64,000 nucleotides of DNA from Caballeronia temeraria (GTDB lineage: Bacteria > Pseudomonadota > Gammaproteobacteria > Burkholderiales > Burkholderiaceae), in contig NZ_FCOI02000002.1 of assembly GCF_001544795.2 (NCBI RefSeq), positions 1 to 64,000 on the forward strand, in the 5' to 3' direction. Positions 59,745 through 64,000 of the stretch are shown here, piece after piece (position 1 is the stretch's first letter; each line of letters starts with the position of its first letter). The translations under genes and the position numbers were made by a program. The notes under the pieces are model-generated. The model saw nothing but the letters and a program-made list of their open reading frames with translations, ran no database searches and had not been told where the DNA came from.

Positions 59745-60647
59745 TCAGGCTGCCGGGGTCGGCGTTTCGACGCTGCCGCGCAGCTTCGTCAGAATGCCCT
59801 CGAGTGAGTCGAGATTGCCGAAATCGATGGTGAGCTTGCCGCGCCCTCGTCCGCCCAGCTTGATCTTGACGTTCGCCGCGAGCAGGTCCGACAACTCTTC
59901 TTCCAGCCGGCGAGTATCACGTCCGCCGTCGTTTGCGGCGCGTGCTTTTGTCGCGGGGGCTTCCTTGGTCGTCGCCGCAACGAGACGCTCGGTTTCACGC
60001 ACCGACAAGCGTCGATTCACGACGTGATTGGCGAGCTGGATCTGCGTCGCGGCATCGACGGCGAGCAGCGCGCGCGCGTGGCCCATGTCGAGATCGCCGG
60101 CGAGGAGCATCGTCTGAACGGGTGTCGCCAGGTTTAAAAGGCGCAGCAGGTTCGATACGGCGCTGCGCGAACGCCCGACCGACTCGGCCGCCTGTTCGTG
60201 CGTGAAGCTGAATTCATCGAGCAGACGCTGAATGCCCTGCGCCTCTTCCAGCGGGTTCAAATCCTCGCGCTGGATGTTTTCGATCAGTGCCATCGCGGCG
60301 GCGGCCTGATCTGGCACGTTTTTTACGAGCACCGGCACTTCATCGAGACCGGCGATGCGCGCCGCGCGGAATCGTCGCTCGCCCGCGATGATTTCGTAGC
60401 GATCGTCGCCGATGGAGCGCACGAGAATCGGCTGCATCAGCCCTTGCGCGCGGATGCTCGCTGCGAGCTCCTGAAGCGCGCCTTCGTCCATGCGCGTTCG
60501 CGGCTGGTACTTGCCCGCCTGCATCTTGTCGAGCGGCAACACCGATGGCGTTCCCTCGCCGCGCACGGCTTCCGTAATGTCGACGCTGCCGCCGAGCAAT
60601 GCATCCAGGCCTCGGCCCAAACCCTTCTTTTTCATTACAGCGCTCAT
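59745..60647 (-). CDS. parB: Chromosome partitioning protein ParB
   Basis: 300 aa, GGAGGAAC upstream of the ATG. N-terminal KKKGLGRGLDALLGG is the ParA-contact motif. CTPase/box II region AGERRFRAARIAGLDEVPVL, and helix-turn-helix LTHEQAAESVGRSRSAVSNL-type segment (FTHEQAAESVGRSRSAVSNL). It loads at parS, a perfect copy of which is in mnmG about 2.1 kb upstream, and spreads by CTP-dependent clamping. Confidence 0.97.
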   Translation of the reverse strand: MSAVMKKKGLGRGLDALLGGSVDITEAVRGEGTPSVLPLDKMQAGKYQPRTRMDEGALQELAASIRAQGLMQPILVRSIGDDRYEIIAGERRFRAARIAGLDEVPVLVKNVPDQAAAAMALIENIQREDLNPLEEAQGIQRLLDEFSFTHEQAAESVGRSRSAVSNLLRLLNLATPVQTMLLAGDLDMGHARALLAVDAATQIQLANHVVNRRLSVRETERLVAATTKEAPATKARAANDGGRDTRRLEEELSDLLAANVKIKLGGRGRGKLTIDFGNLDSLEGILTKLRGSVETPTPAA

Positions 60648-60692
60648 TTCGGTTCCTCCGTCGGCGTTCCCTGCCGCATCGAATGGGTTTGT

Positions 60693-61472
60693 TTAGTGCA
60701 TGTCGAGCGAACGTACACGCTCGATCATTTCCGCGCCGAACTGGATATAGGCCTGCGCCCCGCGCGACGACTTGTCGAACACGACGCCCGGCAGCCCGTA
60801 ACTCGGCGCTTCGGCAAGGCGCACGTTTCGCGGGATCACGACATCGAACAATTTGCTGCCGAAGTGTTCCTTCAGTTGATCCGACACTTGCTGCTGCAGC
60901 GTAATCCGGGGATCGAACATGACGCGCAGCAGGCCGATCACCTTCAACTCACGGTTCAGGTTCGCGTGAACCTGCTTGATCGTGTTCACGAGGTCGGACA
61001 GCCCTTCCAGCGCGAAATATTCGCATTGCATGGGGATCACCACGCCGTGCGCCGCGCACAACGCATTGAGCGTCAGCAGCGAAAGCGCCGGGGGGCAATC
61101 GATCAGCACGAAGTCATAGTCATCGACTACTTCGTCGATTGCAGCGCGAAGAATGCGTTCGCGGTTCTCCATATGCACGAGCTCGACTTCGGCGCCCGCG
61201 AGTTCGCGGTTCGCCGGCAGCACGTCATAGTCGACGGCTTCCGGACGCGTGCGCGCGTCACGCAGCGTCACGCCATCGACGAGAACCTCGTAGACGGTGT
61301 TTTCGCACGCTGCCTTGTCGATACCGCTGCCCATCGTCGCGTTGCCCTGCGGGTCAAGGTCGATCAGCAGCACACGCTGGCCGAGCCCCGCGAGACTCGC
61401 CGCGAGATTGACCGCAGTTGTGGTCTTTCCAACGCCGCCCTTCTGATTTGCGACGCAGAAGATTTTTGCCAT
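60693..61472 (-). CDS. parA: Chromosome partitioning ATPase ParA (Soj)
   Basis: 259 aa. Deviant Walker A ANQKGGVGKTTTAVNLAASL with both lysines present, in contrast to FlhG in this window; LIDLDPQGNATMG and DFVLIDCPPALSLL follow. Short N-terminus, so it is the chromosomal Soj type without its own DNA-binding domain. It forms the nucleoid-bound gradient that moves ParB-parS. Confidence 0.98.
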   Translation of the reverse strand: MAKIFCVANQKGGVGKTTTAVNLAASLAGLGQRVLLIDLDPQGNATMGSGIDKAACENTVYEVLVDGVTLRDARTRPEAVDYDVLPANRELAGAEVELVHMENRERILRAAIDEVVDDYDFVLIDCPPALSLLTLNALCAAHGVVIPMQCEYFALEGLSDLVNTIKQVHANLNRELKVIGLLRVMFDPRITLQQQVSDQLKEHFGSKLFDVVIPRNVRLAEAPSYGLPGVVFDKSSRGAQAYIQFGAEMIERVRSLDMH

Positions 61473-61550
61473 CGTTTTGTGTCCTCGTTTCTCTTCGCTG
61501 TCAGAAGATCAGCGTGCCTGGAATGGCGGATGAAAACCCTCAACGGACCG

Positions 61551-62216
61551 TCATATCGGCTCGACGGTAATCTCGACGAGATGCCGCTCCGCGTCGAGCA
61601 TCGGCACGTTCAGACGCTCAATGCCCAGCACGGTGGCGCCCGGCGGGACGCGCGCGGCTTCGGCGTCGGGCCTCACACCCTTCATCGCGAGAATCCGTCC
61701 GTTGTCCGCAACCAGATGACGCGAAAGTGTAACGAAATCGGAGAGCTCTGCGAACGCGCGCGACACGATTACATCGAATTTTTCTGGTACTTCGATTCCC
61801 GGACGTAAACTTTCGACGCGCCCCGTCACTACCGCAAGATTGTTCAGACCTAACTGAACCTTCACCTGCGACTGAAACGCGGTTTTCTTGTGGACGATAT
61901 CGTTCAACGTGACATGCAATTCCGGCAGCGCGATCGCCAATACGATTCCCGGTAAACCGCCGCCGGAACCGACGTCCAGCGCAGCCGCGGGTTGACGCGC
62001 CGACACCGCCGGGACGATCGCGAGCGAATCCAAAATGTGCTGGATCATCATCTGATGTGGATCGCGGATCGCCGTCAGGTTGTAGACGGAATTCCATTTG
62101 CCGAGCAGCGCAACGTAATCGAGCAGCTTTTGACTTTGCGACGAAGACAGCGTGAGACCGAGTTCGGCGACGCCCTTCTCGAGCGTCGTTGTGAGAGATA
62201 AGCTTCGCTCCGTCAT
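61551..62216 (-). CDS. rsmG: 16S rRNA (guanine-527-N7)-methyltransferase RsmG
   Basis: 221 aa. SAM-binding motif [19 protein letters not shown]-terminal block [29 protein letters not shown] and [10 protein letters not shown] follow. It methylates G527 of 16S rRNA. Its ATG overlaps the mnmG stop by four bases. Confidence 0.97.
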   Translation of the reverse strand: MTERSLSLTTTLEKGVAELGLTLSSSQSQKLLDYVALLGKWNSVYNLTAIRDPHQMMIQHILDSLAIVPAVSARQPAAALDVGSGGGLPGIVLAIALPELHVTLNDIVHKKTAFQSQVKVQLGLNNLAVVTGRVESLRPGIEVPEKFDVIVSRAFAELSDFVTLSRHLVADNGRILAMKGVRPDAEAARVPPGATVLGIERLNVPMLDAERHLVEITVEPI

Positions 62217-64000
62217 TGAACCGCCGTCGTGTTACCGGAGGTTGAATCGTCGCCCGTCGAATTGCGGCCGCGACGGCCCGCGCCGCGCTTCAGATGAACC
62301 ATCAGCAGAGAAATGGCAGCCGGTGTGATGCCGGAGATACGCGACGCCTGACCGATCGTCTCAGGGCGGTGCTGAATCAGCTTCTGGCGAGCTTCGAAGG
62401 ACAGCCCGCGCACTTCGTTGTAGTCGAGCGCGTCAGGCAAGCGCGTGTTTTCCTGCGCGCCGTTGCGTACGATTTCGTCCGCCTGACGGTCGATATAGCC
62501 TTGGTACTTCACGCCGATCTCGATCTGTTCCTTGATTTGGGCGAGCAGAACCGGATCTTCGGCAAGCGGCGTCTCCGGACCGCACGCGCCATCGCGGAGC
62601 GCACAAATTCCATCGTACGAAACACCCGGACGGCGCAGCAGATCCGCCAAACTGTATTCGTGGTCGATTGGTTTACCGAGCAAAGTCGTCGCTTCTTCCG
62701 CGGGCAGCGTCTTCGGATTCACCCAAGTCGAACGAAGACGCTGTGTTTCACGTGAAACAGCATCGCGCTTGCGGCTGAATGCATCCCAGCGGATATCGTC
62801 GACGACGCCCAGCTCACGGCCAATCTCCGTCAGACGCATATCCGCATTATCTTCGCGGAGCGACAGACGATATTCTGCCCGGCTCGTGAACATCCGATAC
62901 GGCTCCGACACGCCACGCGTGACGAGATCGTCGACGAGAACGCCCAGATACGCCTGATCGCGGCGCGGGGACCACGCTTCCTTCCCTCGCACGTGCAAAC
63001 CAGCGTTGATACCCGCCAGCAACCCTTGCGCGGCGGCCTCTTCGTAACCGGTTGTGCCGTTGATCTGCCCTGCGAAGAACAAACCGTTGATCGCCTTCGT
63101 TTCGAGCGACGCCTTCAGCCCGCGCGGATCGAAGTAGTCGTACTCGATCGCATAGCCTGGGCGAAGGATATGCGCATGTTCCAGACCGCGCATCGAGCGG
63201 ACGAGATCGAGCTGGACATCGAACGGAAGGCTCGTCGAGATGCCATTCGGATAGAACTCGTTCGTGGTGAGACCTTCCGGCTCCAGAAAAATCTGGTGAG
63301 CGTCTTTGGAAGCGAAACGATGAATCTTGTCTTCGATCGACGGGCAATAACGCGGCCCGACGCCTTCGATAACGCCCGTATACATCGGCGAGCGATCGAG
63401 ACCTGAACGGATGATGTCGTGCGTCTGAGCATTCGTATGCGTCACCCAGCACGGCATTTGACGCGGATGCTGCTCTACCCGCCCGAGGAACGAGAAAACC
63501 GGAATCGGATCGAGATCGCCCGGCTGCTCTTCGAGCTTCGAAAAATCGATCGTACGGCCATCGATGCGCGGCGGCGTGCCGGTTTTGAGGCGGCCTTGCG
63601 GCAGCTTCAGCTCCTTGAGACGCGCGGAAAGCGAGATCGCAGCCGGATCGCCCGCGCGACCACCGACGTAGTTATTCAGGCCGACGTGAATCTTGCCGTC
63701 CAGGAACGTGCCCGCCGTCAGCACGACTGCGCGCGAACGGAATCGAAGCCCGACTTGGGTCACGGCACCGACGACGCGGTCCCCTTCGACCATCAAATCG
63801 TCGACGGCCTGCTGAAACAGCCACAAATTCGGCTGATTTTCGAGTCGATGGCGGATCGCCTGCTTGTACAGGAGGCGGTCAGCCTGCGCCCGGGTCGCCC
63901 GAACCGCCGGTCCTTTCGACGAATTGAGAATCCGAAACTGAATTCCCGATTCGTCCGTCGCGGCCGCCATAGCGCCGCCGAGAGCGTCGACTTCCTTGAC
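62213..64000 (-). CDS. mnmG: tRNA uridine-34 carboxymethylaminomethyl-modifying enzyme MnmG (5' part outside window)
   Basis: About 595 of an expected ~650 residues; the frame is open to the window end and the N-terminal FAD-binding GxGxxG is missing because it lies beyond it. Visible blocks: [60 protein letters not shown], and [20 protein letters not shown]. With MnmE it makes the 5-carboxymethylaminomethyl group at wobble uridine. The reading frame contains a perfect parS. Confidence 0.97.
   Translation of the reverse strand, partial: VKEVDALGGAMAAATDESGIQFRILNSSKGPAVRATRAQADRLLYKQAIRHRLENQPNLWLFQQAVDDLMVEGDRVVGAVTQVGLRFRSRAVVLTAGTFLDGKIHVGLNNYVGGRAGDPAAISLSARLKELKLPQGRLKTGTPPRIDGRTIDFSKLEEQPGDLDPIPVFSFLGRVEQHPRQMPCWVTHTNAQTHDIIRSGLDRSPMYTGVIEGVGPRYCPSIEDKIHRFASKDAHQIFLEPEGLTTNEFYPNGISTSLPFDVQLDLVRSMRGLEHAHILRPGYAIEYDYFDPRGLKASLETKAINGLFFAGQINGTTGYEEAAAQGLLAGINAGLHVRGKEAWSPRRDQAYLGVLVDDLVTRGVSEPYRMFTSRAEYRLSLREDNADMRLTEIGRELGVVDDIRWDAFSRKRDAVSRETQRLRSTWVNPKTLPAEEATTLLGKPIDHEYSLADLLRRPGVSYDGICALRDGACGPETPLAEDPVLLAQIKEQIEIGVKYQGYIDRQADEIVRNGAQENTRLPDALDYNEVRGLSFEARQKLIQHRPETIGQASRISGITPAAISLLMVHLKRGAGRRGRNSTGDDSTSGNTTAVQ
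62744..62759. promoter_or_regulatory. parS centromere-like site
   Basis: A 16-base perfect palindrome TGTTTCACGTGAAACA, identical to the universal chromosomal parS. It is inside mnmG, where it encodes V-S-R-E-T. Location next to parAB and the origin side of the genome supports its use as a ParB loading site. Confidence 0.96.

Overview
The window looks like part of the main chromosome of a GC-rich betaproteobacterium of the Burkholderiaceae, most like Paraburkholderia, Caballeronia or Burkholderia. The evidence is the gene order mnmG-rsmG-parA-parB-atpIBEFHAGDC, which typically lies close to the replication origin, a perfect chromosomal parS site inside mnmG, and a lateral-flagellum-free flg/flh set of burkholderial type. 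All identities come from reading protein motifs; no database search was run.

Layout. 0.1-14.8 kb is a flagellar regulon: the c-di-GMP brake ycgR, the rod/hook/ring operon flgBCDEFGHIJ (minus strand), divergent flgA, then flgM-flgN and flhB-flhA. 14.8-30.5 kb is a block of metabolic genes: an unrecognised AT-richer gene abutting flhA, serine dehydratase sdaA, an alginate-lyase-like secreted protein, the glycine cleavage genes gcvT-gcvH-gcvP behind a tandem glycine riboswitch, a Gfo/Idh/MocA oxidoreductase, the Rep helicase, a di-haem cytochrome c, tRNA-Arg(CCG), a Rieske oxygenase and a GGDEF diguanylate cyclase. 30.5-33.9 kb returns to flagella with fliA, flhG and flhF on the minus strand, facing flhA. 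34.2-48.2 kb carries a ThDP-dependent enzyme, a PepSY protein, a cytochrome b561-type protein, a LivK-type binding protein, putA, priA, hemE, periplasmic pheC and an HSL-type esterase. 48.2-48.8 kb is a long intergenic region with an orphan terminator. 48.8-64 kb holds an acyl-CoA synthetase, the complete ATP synthase operon, an SLC13-like permease, parB, parA, rsmG and the 3' part of mnmG.

Regulation visible in the sequence. Three flagellar operons (flgA/flgB, flhB, flhF) share an inverted repeat with FlhDC-box geometry, and ycgR and flgM have near-consensus sigma-28 promoters, so the class II to class III cascade can be read here. putA has an inverted pair of GTTGCA operators over its -35 element. 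gcvT has a -35/-10 promoter placed exactly in front of its riboswitch, and the atp operon has a good sigma-70 promoter.

I found no CRISPR array, insertion sequence, prophage or defence island. The main points worth following up are the probable ~19 kb inversion that split flhA from flhF-flhG-fliA (with an unknown gene at the junction), the shared flagellar operator, a FlhG lacking its P-loop lysines, and a candidate small RNA near 48.5-48.7 kb.
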